From: Streptomyces sp. CCM_MD2014
GTDB taxonomy: Bacteria > Actinomycetota > Actinomycetes > Streptomycetales > Streptomycetaceae
Direction: 5' to 3'
NCBI RefSeq assembly: GCF_000772045.1
Contig: NZ_CP009754.1
Coordinates: 4,836,001-4,900,000 of the forward strand
Length of the DNA: 64,000 nt
Made by a program: the position numbers and the translations under genes. Below the pieces are notes generated by a model. It was not told the DNA's origin and did not search any database. It saw only the letters and a list, made by a program, of their open reading frames with translations. Every line of letters begins with the position of its first letter. Position 1 is the stretch's first letter. Below are positions 26,279 to 35,229 of the stretch, in pieces.

Positions 26279-26952
26279 TGCCGTTTCGTACGACCGTCCG
26301 GGGTGGCCTTGCGGACGGCGCGCGCGGCCGCCACCTGGTGCGGCCGGTGGGAGCGTCCCTGGGGGAGCGGCGGGTCGCCCTCCATGCCGCCGATCCGGAC
26401 CGTCGCGCCCTCGGTGACCGGGGGCCCGGCGTCGTACTCGGGGAAGGCCGGGAAGGGCGCGGTCACCACCAGGTCGAGGGACGGCTTCAGCTCGCCGCCC
26501 AGGGCGGACCAGATCTCGGCGAGGGACCGGGACTCCGTCTGGATGCCGGCCACGGTCAGCGGCACGGACAGACCCAGCGCGCCCAGTGAGCCGGGGAGTT
26601 CGGAAGCCGGCAGCAGCTCGCGAGGCAGCAGGGTCGCCAGGACCGCGGACAGCAGACGGTGTTCGTCCTGCGGGGTCTTCGTCCAGGCCGTCACCAGGTA
26701 CGACAGCCGGAACCAGCGCGGCGGCTGGCGGCGCTTGACGACGATGTCGTCCTCGTCGCGCACCGACATCTGGCCCCGGTGCCTACGGCTCACGTCCTCG
26801 CGGATGTCGTACAAGTAGGTGTTGACCACGGGGGCGTTGCGCCGGGCCGCCCAGTCACGGGTGGGTGCCTCGAAGGCCACGTCGATGCCCGAGTCCGTCA
26901 ACGCCCCGCTCGTGAGGAGGGTCTTGAGGACCTCGTCCACCTCGTGGATCAC
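26275..26952 (-). CDS. cis16: CIS tail terminator, DUF4255 family (Afp16-like)
   Basis: 225 residues from GTG 26952, which has GGGAG 8 bases upstream; the longer open frame to 27153 lacks family sequence. The N-terminus (MIHEVDEVLKTLLTSGAL) and PPRWFRLSYLVTAWT, then EHRLLSAVLATLLPRELLP, mark DUF4255. Afp16-like proteins cap the tube/sheath at the distal end and set particle length. The last about 35 residues are basic and Pro-rich. It is coupled to the ATPase by GTGA. Confidence 0.88.
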   Translation of the reverse strand: MIHEVDEVLKTLLTSGALTDSGIDVAFEAPTRDWAARRNAPVVNTYLYDIREDVSRRHRGQMSVRDEDDIVVKRRQPPRWFRLSYLVTAWTKTPQDEHRLLSAVLATLLPRELLPASELPGSLGALGLSVPLTVAGIQTESRSLAEIWSALGGELKPSLDLVVTAPFPAFPEYDAGPPVTEGATVRIGGMEGDPPLPQGRSHRPHQVAAARAVRKATPDGRTKRQ

Positions 26953-27115
26953 GCTCGCGCTCCCGCCTTGCCCGTCCTGGGCATCCGTTGTCCGGGACAC
27001 CCGTCGTTCGATCGTGCCCCGGGGCACTCCCGGCCGCACGCGCCACGGGGACGGCGGCCGGGCAGCACGCCCTGCCCGTGCGGCCCGAAAGGCCCACGTT
27101 CGATTGCCCGTTCGG

Positions 27116-27817
27116 TCAGATGTAGCCTTCCCGGAGGGCATAGGCCACGGCATGCGCGCGGTTGCGCAGATGGAGCCGCGTGGTGAGGCCGTGCATGACG
27201 TTCTTGACGGTGCGTTCGGAGTAGGACAACTTGCCGGCGATTTCTCCGGTGTCGAGACCCTCGGCGACCAGCCGCAGGACGTCCACCTCTCGGGGTGCGA
27301 GGCCCAGCGAGGGGGCGCCGGGGCGGCCCGCCGCGCCCCGGTGCAGGGTGCCGACCTGGCTGATCAGCCGGCCCAGCAGGTCCGCGGGCAGGTCGCCGTC
27401 GCCGCGCGAGGCGGCCAGTACGGCCTGCACCAGCCGGTGTGCGGTGGCCTCGTGCCGCCAGACGATCGCGCCGACGCCGCACTCGACGACGTCCAGCAGT
27501 TCGCTCTCGCGGATCGCGCCGACCACGAGCACGGCGCGCGCTCCCTCGCTGCGCACGATCCGGCGCAGCCGGGTGAGCGCCGGGTCGTCGAGCGCGTCCT
27601 CGATGAGCAGGGCCACCGTGCCGGGCCCCGACTCCTCGCGCAGGTCTATCTCCGGGTGCCGGCGCAGCTGGCTGACCGCGCCCTCGCGACTGATCGGGTC
27701 CGGAGCGGACACCGCCACCGGCACGCGCCGGTCGACGACGCCGGCGGCCTGGCCGGAACCGCGCGCCGAGGTGGCGGTGGTGATGGATGTGGTGGTGTTC
27801 CGGGGTGAGTTGAGCAA
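27116..27817 (-). CDS. LuxR/NarL-type regulator with degenerate receiver domain
   Basis: 233 residues from TTG 27817 (GGGGGGAA upstream). Residues about 30-145 look like a receiver domain that has lost its chemistry: the phosphoacceptor region reads VALLIEDALDD, and the usual Thr/Ser and Lys positions appear as VLVVGAIRES and IVWRHEA. A LuxR helix-turn-helix follows at about 170-233 (LGLAPREVDVLRLVAEGL, TGEIAGKLSYSERTVKNVM). It probably binds DNA without phosphorylation or responds to a ligand. There is no sensor kinase beside it. Its position between the CIS ATPase unit and the larger regulator suggests control of the CIS genes. Confidence 0.8.
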   Translation of the reverse strand: MLNSPRNTTTSITTATSARGSGQAAGVVDRRVPVAVSAPDPISREGAVSQLRRHPEIDLREESGPGTVALLIEDALDDPALTRLRRIVRSEGARAVLVVGAIRESELLDVVECGVGAIVWRHEATAHRLVQAVLAASRGDGDLPADLLGRLISQVGTLHRGAAGRPGAPSLGLAPREVDVLRLVAEGLDTGEIAGKLSYSERTVKNVMHGLTTRLHLRNRAHAVAYALREGYI

Positions 27818-28125
27818 CCGTTTCCCCCCTCTTCACGTGCCCGCAATACGGCACAGGCCGGTAGCGGATGTGCGTGTTCCACACTTATGGGACTGCTGGG
27901 ACTTCGCAATCGTGGACCACCACGAGGTACACCACGAGACCTGGGCGCCGACCCCCACAAGGGGCCGCCGGGCAGGTGTCCGGGCAGGCGTCCGGGCTCG
28001 CGCGAGGGCGCGGGGGCCCGTGGAAACGGCCGCGCGCCACCGTGACCCGCGCCACTTCGGACCACCGTTCCCCTCGGTGATTCGTCTCACACCCGGGGGA
28101 GCACCGTCCACCACAGGAGGCACCG
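27818..28125. promoter_or_regulatory. Divergent promoter region of the two CIS-linked regulators
   Basis: A 308-base gap between two divergent regulator genes. It ends with a strong ribosome binding site (AGGAGG, 5 bases before the ATG at 28126). A direct repeat CACGAG occurs twice (within CACCACGAGGTACACCACGAG). I see no confident -35/-10 pair and no long inverted repeat. Confidence 0.4.
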
Positions 28126-31100
28126 ATGACCGGACCGCTCCGTGAACGCGACGACGCGCACGCGCTGTTGGCCGCCGAGATCGAGCGTGCCCGGGCCGGC
28201 ACCGGCCGCCTCGTCCTGCTGCGCGGCGCCAGCGGCACCGGGCGCACCGCCGTACTGGAGACCGCGGCCCGGCACGCCGAGGACCGGGGCCTGCGGGTGC
28301 TGCGCGTGCGCTGCTCGCCCGAGGACACCCCGGTGCCCTTCGCCATGGTCCTCCATCTCCTCGGCCCGGTCCCGGAGTTCACCGACATGGCGCCCGGCGG
28401 CGACGACCGGGGCAGCGCGGCCCGGCTGTGGCGGCTGCTGCGCTCGTACGCGGCCGAAGGGCCGGTCCTGGTGGCCGTCGACGACGTCCACCTCGCCGAC
28501 GACTCCTCGCGCCGCTGGCTGGCGGAGGCGGCCCGGCACGTCGACCGATTACCGGTCCTGCTGGTCGCCACCGAGCGCAGCCAGTACGACATCGACCCGC
28601 GGCCCCCCGGACTCACCCAGGCGCTCTCGCCGTCCCTGGTGCGCACCCACACCCTGGCCCCGCTCAGCGACACGGCGGCGGCCGGGCTGGTCCGCGACGC
28701 CTTCCCGCACGCGTCCCCGCCCTGGACGCGGGAGGTCGTACGGGCCGGCGCGGGCAGCCCGCTGCTCCTGCACGCCCTCCTGGACGACCTCGGCGGCACC
28801 CCGCACCCCGACGGCATCCCGCCCGTGCCGGACAGCTGCGCCGCGCTGTACCCCGGGTCCTACCCGGCGGCCGTCTCCTGGTGGCTGAACAGCGCGGGCC
28901 CCGAGACGGCCGACGCGGCCCGCGGCCTCGCCGCCCTGGAACAGGCCTGGCCCGCGGGCCCGCCACCGCGCCGGGGCGCGCTCCGGCATGCCCTCCCGCA
29001 CCAGCGGACACCGGCATCCGAGCCCGTGCCCCGGCACCCGCACGACGCCCCGGCGGTGCGGTCGCGCCGGCCCGCCGCCACCGCGCCCGGCTGCCGGGAC
29101 GTGTGGAGCGCGGACGCGGGGGACGCCGGGCGAGACCCGTGGGCAGCGCCGTCGGAGTACGCGCGCGGAACGGACTTCCCGGCGTTCGGCGGGCCGGGCC
29201 TGCTGGCGGAACTCGGGGAGCACGGCCCCTACCCGCACCCCACCGAGGCGCAGTACCCGCCGCACCTCACCGAGGCGCAGTACCCGCCGTCCACCACCGA
29301 GGTGCCGTACCCGCCGTACCGGGACCCGTACCCGTTCCCGGAGTCCGCCCCGTACGGCGGCCGCCCCGAGCCCGCACCCGGCGGCGCCGGCTACGGCCGC
29401 ACCGACCCGCCCGCGTCCGCCCCGCACCCGGCGGCGCTCCGGCACGCCCCCCGCCCGCCCGCGGAGCGGGGGACGGCCGGGGCCCCGGTCGGCGTGCTCG
29501 CCGAGGCGGTCGGGGCCGACCCCGTGCGGATCGAGGGCTGGCTCGCCGCCATGACGCGGCTCGGTCTGCTGCGTCCCGACGCCGACGGCCGCCCCCGCTA
29601 CGCGCACCCGCTGCTGCGCGACGCCGTCCTCAGCGGCTGGCCCCGGCCGCGCCGCGAGGCCGTGCACCGGGCGGCCGCGGAAGCGATGCTGCGCCGCGGC
29701 GCGCGGGTCGAGGCGGTCGCCCGGCACCTGCTGCGCACCCCGGCAGTCGGCCGGTCCTGGGCGCTGCGCGTCCTGCGCGACGCCGTCACGGTCGCCGTGC
29801 ACGACGCCCGGCCCGCCGACGCCGTCGGCTATCTGCGCCGGGCCCTGGACGAACCGCTGTCCGACGACCTCCGGCAGCGGCTGCTGACCGAACTGGGCTC
29901 CCTGGAGTACGCGTCGGCCGACACCCCGGCCGCCATCGCGCGGCTCGCCGAGGCCCAGAACCTGCCGGCCGAGCCGCGCAACCAGGTGCGTACGGCCGTC
30001 GCCCTCGGCACCGCGCTGGCCGGCCGCGGCGAGATCAGTACGGCGATGGAGGTACTGCGCCGCACCGAGGGCCGGCTGGCCGCCCATCCGGGGCTCGCCC
30101 GCACGGTGCAGGCCGCCGGCGCGCTGCTGTCCGACGAGGACCCGGCGACCCGGCAGGAGGTGTACCGGTGGCTGTCCGACACCGGCCGGCACTCCCCGGA
30201 ACTGATCGGCACCGCCGGACAGGCCCTGCTGGTGCGGTACGCGGCGACGGCCGCGCTGATCTCCGCCGACGAGGCGATGACCCGGGTACGGGACCTGCTC
30301 GCGCAGCCCACCGACCCGCTCGCCGAACCCTTCCTCCTCGGCACGGCCGCCGCGGTCGCCCAGTGGGCCGACGAACTCGACGAGGCCGAACGGCTCGTGG
30401 AACGCGGCCTGGCCGGACAGCACCCCGCCCTGCTGCACCCGATGCGGCACGCGCTGCTCAACACCCGCGCCGACATCGCTGCCTCCCGCGGCGACCACAC
30501 CCGGCTGCTCACCCTCGCCGCCGACCCCGGACCCGGACCCGGCCCCACCAACCGGGACGCCCACGCCCTGATGGCGCTGGTCCACACCGGCCGCAGCGAC
30601 GAGGCACTGCGCCTCGCCGACCGTTTCGACCTGCGCGAGGTCCCGGAGAACTGGGAGCTGAACCGCTACCTGTACGCGCGGGGCGTGCTGCGCGCCGCCA
30701 CCGGCGATCCCATGGGAGCGCTCCACGACTTCCTGGAGTGCGGCCGGCGCCAGTCGGCCCGCGAGGTGGTCAGTCCGGTCGTCACCCCGTGGCGGACCGC
30801 CGCCGCCGAGATACGGCTGGCGTTCGGCGGCGGCCCCGAGGCGCTGGCCCTGGCGACGGAGGAGCTGCGGCTGGCCCGGGTGTGGAACACCCCGCGCACC
30901 GTGGGCCGCGCCCTGCGGGTGCTGGGCACCGCGACCGGCGGGCGGCGCGGTCTCGAGCTGGCCGAGGAGGCCGTACGGACCCTGCGCGACGCGGCCGTCG
31001 ACACCGACATGGAGCTGATCCCCGCGCTGCTCGCCCAGGGACGCCAGCTCCTGGACGCGGGCGAACGCGGACGCGCCCGGTCCCGGCTGCGGGAGGCCGC

Positions 31101-31425
31101 CGACCTGGCCGAACGCAGGGGCGCCCGGCGCTGGCTCCACCTGGCCGGACAGGCGCTGCGCGAGGGCGGCGCACGAGGCCCCGCGGCGACCCGCACCGGC
31201 GCCGGCGCGCTGACCGGCAGCGAGCGCCGGATCGCCGAACTGGCCGCCGACGGCCGCACCAACACCGAGATCGCCGAACTCCTCCACCTCGCCCGGCGCA
31301 CCGTGGAGACCCATCTGACCAGCACCTACCGCAAGCTGCGGATACGGCGCAGGACGGAACTGCCGGGCGCGCTGGAGCGCGGCGGACACCGGGAACGGGA
31401 GCCGCACCCGGACACCCGGTGCTGA
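28126..31425 (+). CDS. Large ATP-binding LuxR regulator (LAL-like) with a TTA codon
   Basis: 1099 residues. An N-terminal AAA-type ATPase has Walker A GASGTGRT at 34-41, with arginine in the usual lysine position, and a Walker B VLVAVDDVHLADD. Residues about 280-450 are a Pro/Tyr-rich disordered insertion with TEAQYPP repeats. Helical, TPR-like repeats follow to about 1015. The C-terminus is a LuxR helix-turn-helix (LTGSERRIAELAADGRTNTE, RRTVETHLTSTYRKL). Codon 142 (28549-28551) is TTA, so translation should need the bldA tRNA and be tied to development. As I recall, an orthologue in S. coelicolor (SCO4263) is a known TTA gene beside the CIS cluster. It is a prime candidate for CIS control. 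Confidence 0.88.
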   Translation: MTGPLRERDDAHALLAAEIERARAGTGRLVLLRGASGTGRTAVLETAARHAEDRGLRVLRVRCSPEDTPVPFAMVLHLLGPVPEFTDMAPGGDDRGSAARLWRLLRSYAAEGPVLVAVDDVHLADDSSRRWLAEAARHVDRLPVLLVATERSQYDIDPRPPGLTQALSPSLVRTHTLAPLSDTAAAGLVRDAFPHASPPWTREVVRAGAGSPLLLHALLDDLGGTPHPDGIPPVPDSCAALYPGSYPAAVSWWLNSAGPETADAARGLAALEQAWPAGPPPRRGALRHALPHQRTPASEPVPRHPHDAPAVRSRRPAATAPGCRDVWSADAGDAGRDPWAAPSEYARGTDFPAFGGPGLLAELGEHGPYPHPTEAQYPPHLTEAQYPPSTTEVPYPPYRDPYPFPESAPYGGRPEPAPGGAGYGRTDPPASAPHPAALRHAPRPPAERGTAGAPVGVLAEAVGADPVRIEGWLAAMTRLGLLRPDADGRPRYAHPLLRDAVLSGWPRPRREAVHRAAAEAMLRRGARVEAVARHLLRTPAVGRSWALRVLRDAVTVAVHDARPADAVGYLRRALDEPLSDDLRQRLLTELGSLEYASADTPAAIARLAEAQNLPAEPRNQVRTAVALGTALAGRGEISTAMEVLRRTEGRLAAHPGLARTVQAAGALLSDEDPATRQEVYRWLSDTGRHSPELIGTAGQALLVRYAATAALISADEAMTRVRDLLAQPTDPLAEPFLLGTAAAVAQWADELDEAERLVERGLAGQHPALLHPMRHALLNTRADIAASRGDHTRLLTLAADPGPGPGPTNRDAHALMALVHTGRSDEALRLADRFDLREVPENWELNRYLYARGVLRAATGDPMGALHDFLECGRRQSAREVVSPVVTPWRTAAAEIRLAFGGGPEALALATEELRLARVWNTPRTVGRALRVLGTATGGRRGLELAEEAVRTLRDAAVDTDMELIPALLAQGRQLLDAGERGRARSRLREAADLAERRGARRWLHLAGQALREGGARGPAATRTGAGALTGSERRIAELAADGRTNTEIAELLHLARRTVETHLTSTYRKLRIRRRTELPGALERGGHREREPHPDTRC
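28549..28551 (+). promoter_or_regulatory. TTA (bldA-dependent) leucine codon
   Basis: Codon 142 of the large regulator, in frame within CGA-TTA-CCG. TTA is the rarest Streptomyces codon and is read only by the bldA tRNA, whose mature form accumulates late in growth. Confidence 0.9.
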
Positions 31426-31452
31426 TCACGGGACGGCCGGCGGGCGCGCTCC

Positions 31453-32334
31453 TCACAGGCCGCGCAGCAGCCGCCCGATCTCCGTCTGCTCGGTCGCCAG
31501 CGGGTTGCCGTCCTCGGCGTTCCACAGGCTGTTCTGCAGCACACGGCCGAGGGACCAGGCGCGGGCGCGCTCCCGGTCGAGGCCGAGGACGTCGGTCATG
31601 GCGTCGAAACGCCACCGGGTCTCGGCCGGGTCGTAGCGGTTGTGGAGGGCGGGCAGCAGATCGAAGCCGGGGTCGCCGGCCAGCGGCTTGGGGTCGATGG
31701 CGAGCCAGGGGGCGCGGTCCGCGGCGAGCACGTTCTCGTAGTGCAGGTCCCAGTGGAGCAGCCGGTCGCCCGGCTCGTCGGCGACCTCCCGCACGGCGGC
31801 GGCGCAGTCGGCGACCAGCCGTCGGTCCGCCGGGTCGGGGAGGCGCGCCAGCGTCCCGGGCGTCCGCTCCAGCATGCCCCGCGCCATGTCCCCGAGCCGC
31901 CGCACACCGGGCGGCGCGGGCGTCGCGGTGAGGCGGGCGAGCAGCCGGGCGATGACCAGGACGGCCTCGCGGGAGTCCTCGACGTGAACGAGCATCCGGC
32001 CGGCGTCCAGCCGCTCCAGGAGCATGGTCCCGGTGGCCGCGTCGTGGTCGAGCAGCCGCACCGCTCCGTCGCCGGCCCACGCCTCCAGCGCGAGGGGCTC
32101 GCCCTCGGTCTCCGCGTCGGGGATCTGGAGCTTCAGCACGGCCTCGGTACCGTCCCGGCGCACGACCGGGAGCACCAGCGCCGCCACCCCGTGCATCGCC
32201 GGCCCGTCGAGCCGCAGTCCCCACTGCTCCAGGAACCCGGCGGCCAAGTCGGGCAGCCCGTCGACGAACGCACGCCCGGCCGCCCCGTTGTACTTGACCT
32301 GCGCAGCCGCGAGCCCTTCCGGAACGTCAATCAC
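31453..32334 (-). CDS. Aminoglycoside/hydroxyurea phosphotransferase-like kinase (APH(6) type)
   Basis: 293 residues from GTG 32334. The sequence shows an N-lobe VLKLQIPDAETEGEPLALEA (lysine in strand 3, glutamate in helix C), a GTMLLERLDAGR hinge, the catalytic loop LLHWDLHYENVL (HxD and N) and a DPKPLAGDPGFDLL metal-binding segment. The pattern fits the streptomycin 6-phosphotransferase / hydroxyurea-type family. Substrate cannot be read from sequence; many chromosomal members are not resistance enzymes. Convergent with the large regulator, 27 bases apart. Confidence 0.82.
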   Translation of the reverse strand: MIDVPEGLAAAQVKYNGAAGRAFVDGLPDLAAGFLEQWGLRLDGPAMHGVAALVLPVVRRDGTEAVLKLQIPDAETEGEPLALEAWAGDGAVRLLDHDAATGTMLLERLDAGRMLVHVEDSREAVLVIARLLARLTATPAPPGVRRLGDMARGMLERTPGTLARLPDPADRRLVADCAAAVREVADEPGDRLLHWDLHYENVLAADRAPWLAIDPKPLAGDPGFDLLPALHNRYDPAETRWRFDAMTDVLGLDRERARAWSLGRVLQNSLWNAEDGNPLATEQTEIGRLLRGL

Positions 32335-32460
32335 CCATCCGACGCTACATGCGCCCCCCCGGCCGCGGGCAGTCGCATCCGCACAGCTGCGGGCAGTCGT
32401 GCCTCCCCCAGTGCCTGAACGGCCTGGAGGTACTCCCAGGCGGCACGGGTGGGCGCAACG

Positions 32461-32590
32461 GCACCCCGCGCCCCCGGGCCGCGCGCCCGTCCCCAGCTCA
32501 TCCCACGGGCACCCCGCGCCGCCGGGCCGCGCGCCCATCCCCAGCTCACCCCACGGGCACCCCGCGCCCCCGGACCGCCCATCCCCAGCC
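32461..32590. repeat. 48-bp tandem repeat, about 2.7 copies
   Basis: Units start at 32461, 32509 and 32557 and begin GCACCCCGCGCC. The first two are near-identical over 48 bases and the third is cut after about 34. The array lies between the kinase start and the MFS exporter stop, in otherwise featureless GC-rich DNA (32335-32604). Confidence 0.85.
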
Positions 32591-32604
32591 GCAACCCCGG
32601 GGCG

Positions 32605-34116
32605 TCATCCCACCGGCTCCCGCACCGCCCGGTCCGCCGGCACCCCGTGCTTCGGCGCCTTCGCCGTCACCATCACCCCCGCCACCACGCCCGCCAGCAG
32701 CATCACACCGGCCGCCACCCAGATCGCGACCGTGTACCCGTGCACGATCCCCTCCCGCACGATCAGCTCCCGCTGCGCGGGGTCCCTCAGATGCGCCGCG
32801 ATCCACGACGCACTCGTACTGGTCGCGATCGTGTTGAGCAGCGCCGTACCGATCGAGCCGCCCACCTGCTGCGAGGTGTTGACCGTCGCGGAGGTCACAC
32901 CGGAGTCCTTGGGGGCGACCCCGGCGGTGGCCGTGGAGAACACCGGCATGAAGGTCAGGCCCATGCCGAGACCCATCAGGAGCAGCGCGGGGAGGATCTC
33001 GGTGACGTACTCCGAGTGCACGGTCATCCGCGTCAGGATCACCATGCCGCCGGAGGCGAGGAGCATGCCGGGCACCATCAGCATGCGCGGGCCCACGTGC
33101 GGCAGCAGCCGCGCGGAGATCTGGGTGGAGCCCACGACGATCGCGGCGGTCAGCGGCAGGAACGCCAGGCCGGTCCGCACGGGGGAGTAGCCGAGGATGA
33201 CCTGGAGGTAGTAGGTCATGAACAGGAACAGCCCGAACATGCCGATGACCGCCAGCATCATCGTCAGGAAGCAGCCCGCGCGGTTGCGCTCCCGGATGAC
33301 GTGCAGCGGCAGCAGCGGCGTCCGCGCCCGGGTCTGCCACCACACGAACGCGGCCAGCAGGACCACGGCCAGGGCGAACAGCGCCAGCACCAGCGGGTCG
33401 GTCCAGCCCCGGGGCTGGGCCTCGCTGAAGCCGTAGACGAGGGCGACGAGGCCGCCGCAGCCGAGGATCACGCCGGGCACGTCGAGCCGGGCCTCGGCGT
33501 GGCCGGGCCGGTCGTGCAGCAGGGCGAACGCGCCGATCACCGCCACGACCGCGATGGGGATGTTGACGTACAGGCACCAGCGCCAGTTCAGGTACTCGGT
33601 GAGCACACCGCCGACGATGAACCCGATCGCGGAGCCGCTGCCGGCCAGCGCGCCGTAGATGCCGAACGCCTTCCCGCGTTCCTTCGGGTCGGTGAAGGTC
33701 GTCGTCAGCAGGGACAGCGCGGACGGCGCCAGAACGGCGGCGAAGACGCCCTGGAGGGCGCGCGCCCCGAAGAGCATCACCGACGTGGTGGCGGCGCCGC
33801 CGATCGCCGAGGCGGCGGCGAAGCCGATCAGCCCGATGACGAAGGTGCGTTTGCGCCCCACCAGGTCCGCGACCCGCCCGCCGAGCAACAGCAGGCCGCC
33901 GAAGGCGAGGGTGTACGCGGTGATCACCCACTGCCGGTTGGCGTCGGACATGTCCAGGTCGCGCTGGGCCGAAGGCAGCGCGATGTTCACGATCGTCGCG
34001 TCGAGGACGACCATCAGCTGGGCCAGTGCGATGACGACCAGCCCCCACCAGCGGTGGGGATCGGTCTCCGCGGGCGCGGCGGGTTCCCCTGGCCGACCTG
34101 TCCGGGAGCCACTCAT
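32605..34116 (-). CDS. MFS drug exporter, DHA2 (EmrB/QacA) family
   Basis: 503 residues with about 14 hydrophobic segments. Motif A appears as GGRVADLVGRKRTF and the DHA2 motif C region as GSAIGFIVGGVL. The start region has WWGLVVIALAQLMVVLDATI, where the conserved LDxTIVNIALP motif of this family is visible. It should exchange protons for cationic or amphipathic compounds at the membrane. The ATG at 34116 is chosen because it gives a short cytoplasmic N-terminus before helix 1. No regulator of the TetR/MarR type adjoins it. The next gene, an oxidoreductase, reads the same way 79 bases upstream. Confidence 0.9.
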   Translation of the reverse strand: MSGSRTGRPGEPAAPAETDPHRWWGLVVIALAQLMVVLDATIVNIALPSAQRDLDMSDANRQWVITAYTLAFGGLLLLGGRVADLVGRKRTFVIGLIGFAAASAIGGAATTSVMLFGARALQGVFAAVLAPSALSLLTTTFTDPKERGKAFGIYGALAGSGSAIGFIVGGVLTEYLNWRWCLYVNIPIAVVAVIGAFALLHDRPGHAEARLDVPGVILGCGGLVALVYGFSEAQPRGWTDPLVLALFALAVVLLAAFVWWQTRARTPLLPLHVIRERNRAGCFLTMMLAVIGMFGLFLFMTYYLQVILGYSPVRTGLAFLPLTAAIVVGSTQISARLLPHVGPRMLMVPGMLLASGGMVILTRMTVHSEYVTEILPALLLMGLGMGLTFMPVFSTATAGVAPKDSGVTSATVNTSQQVGGSIGTALLNTIATSTSASWIAAHLRDPAQRELIVREGIVHGYTVAIWVAAGVMLLAGVVAGVMVTAKAPKHGVPADRAVREPVG

Positions 34117-34195
34117 TTCGCCAGAAGAACACGATTCGGGACGTGTCGCATCCCGTTGCCCGAGCCGTCGCGCGGATCGGCACGCCGGCCGCCGG

Positions 34196-35176
34196 TCATG
34201 GTTCGAGGACCACCTTCCCGGTCGTCCCCCGGGTCTCCAGGGCGCGGTGCGCGGCGGCGGCGTCGGCGAGCGGGAAGCGCCGCACGGCCGGGACGAGCCG
34301 GCCCTCGGCGGCCTCGGCGAGGGCCCGCAGTTCGAGAGTGCGTACCGGGTCGGCACCGCCGGCCTTCTCCGTCATCACCGGTCCGAGGACCTGCTGGGAG
34401 ACACCGTCCACGAGGTACGGGGCGCCGTCGTGCGGGCCCTCGCCCGACCAGCCGAAGACCAGGTGCCGGCCGCCGGGACCGAGCAGGGCGACCGCCTCGC
34501 GCGCCACGTCGCCGCCGACGCCGTCGAAGACGACGGTGGCCGGCCCCCCGCCCAGGTGGGCGCGGACCTTCGCGGGCCACCGCGGCTCCGTGTAGTCGAC
34601 GGCGAGATCGGCGCCGTTCGCGGTGACCAGCGCGGTCTTCTCCGGACCACCGGCGAGGCCGACCACCGTGGCGCCGGCGTTCTTCGCGTACTGCACCAGC
34701 AGTGTGCCGATACCGCCCGCGGCGGCCGTGACCACGGCCACGGAACCGGGGCCGAGGTCGGCGAACTGCAGGATCCCCATCGTCGTACGCCCCGTGCCGA
34801 TCATGGCGACGGCCTCGGCGAAGTCCAGGTTCGCGGGGATCTCGTGCAGGCGGGCGAGATCGGTGACGGCGAGCTCGGCGTAACCGCCGGGGGCGAAGCC
34901 GAGGTGGGCGACGACGCGCCTGCCCAGCCAGCTCGCCGGCGTGCCCGCTCCGAGGGCGTCCACGACGCCGGCGACCTCGCGGCCCGGGATCGTGGGCAGC
35001 TCGGGAAGCGCGGGCGCCGGACCCTGAACGCCCTCGCGCAGGGCGGTGTCCAGCAGGTGGACGCCCGCCGCACGGACGGCGATCCGGACCTGGCCGGGGC
35101 CCGGCGCCGGGTCCTCGACCTCGTCCAGGACGAGGTTCCCGGCCGGGCCGAAGGCGTGCAGTCGGATGGCGTGCAT
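34196..35176 (-). CDS. Zinc-independent quinone oxidoreductase-like MDR protein
   Basis: 326 residues of the medium-chain dehydrogenase/reductase superfamily. The N-terminal half has GQVRIAVRAAGVHLLDTALR and TIPGREVAGVVDALG. The NADPH-binding half shows VTAAAGGIGTLLVQYAKNAG (the AxxGxxG type of quinone reductases), and KVVLEP is at the C-terminus. No structural zinc cysteines are present, consistent with QOR-type NADPH:quinone reductases. Start at ATG 35176 (MHAIRLHAFG) follows a GGGGG stretch. The substrate is unknown. Confidence 0.85.
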   Translation of the reverse strand: MHAIRLHAFGPAGNLVLDEVEDPAPGPGQVRIAVRAAGVHLLDTALREGVQGPAPALPELPTIPGREVAGVVDALGAGTPASWLGRRVVAHLGFAPGGYAELAVTDLARLHEIPANLDFAEAVAMIGTGRTTMGILQFADLGPGSVAVVTAAAGGIGTLLVQYAKNAGATVVGLAGGPEKTALVTANGADLAVDYTEPRWPAKVRAHLGGGPATVVFDGVGGDVAREAVALLGPGGRHLVFGWSGEGPHDGAPYLVDGVSQQVLGPVMTEKAGGADPVRTLELRALAEAAEGRLVPAVRRFPLADAAAAHRALETRGTTGKVVLEP

Positions 35177-35229
35177 GGCTGAACCCCCAGGGTGGCGAGC
35201 GGTGCTGTCGCGGACCCCACTGAACGACC

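Noticed and set aside
27827..27842. Second parS-like site
   Set aside because: Only the central TTCACGTG is present; the outer arms do not match, so it is unlikely to bind ParB.
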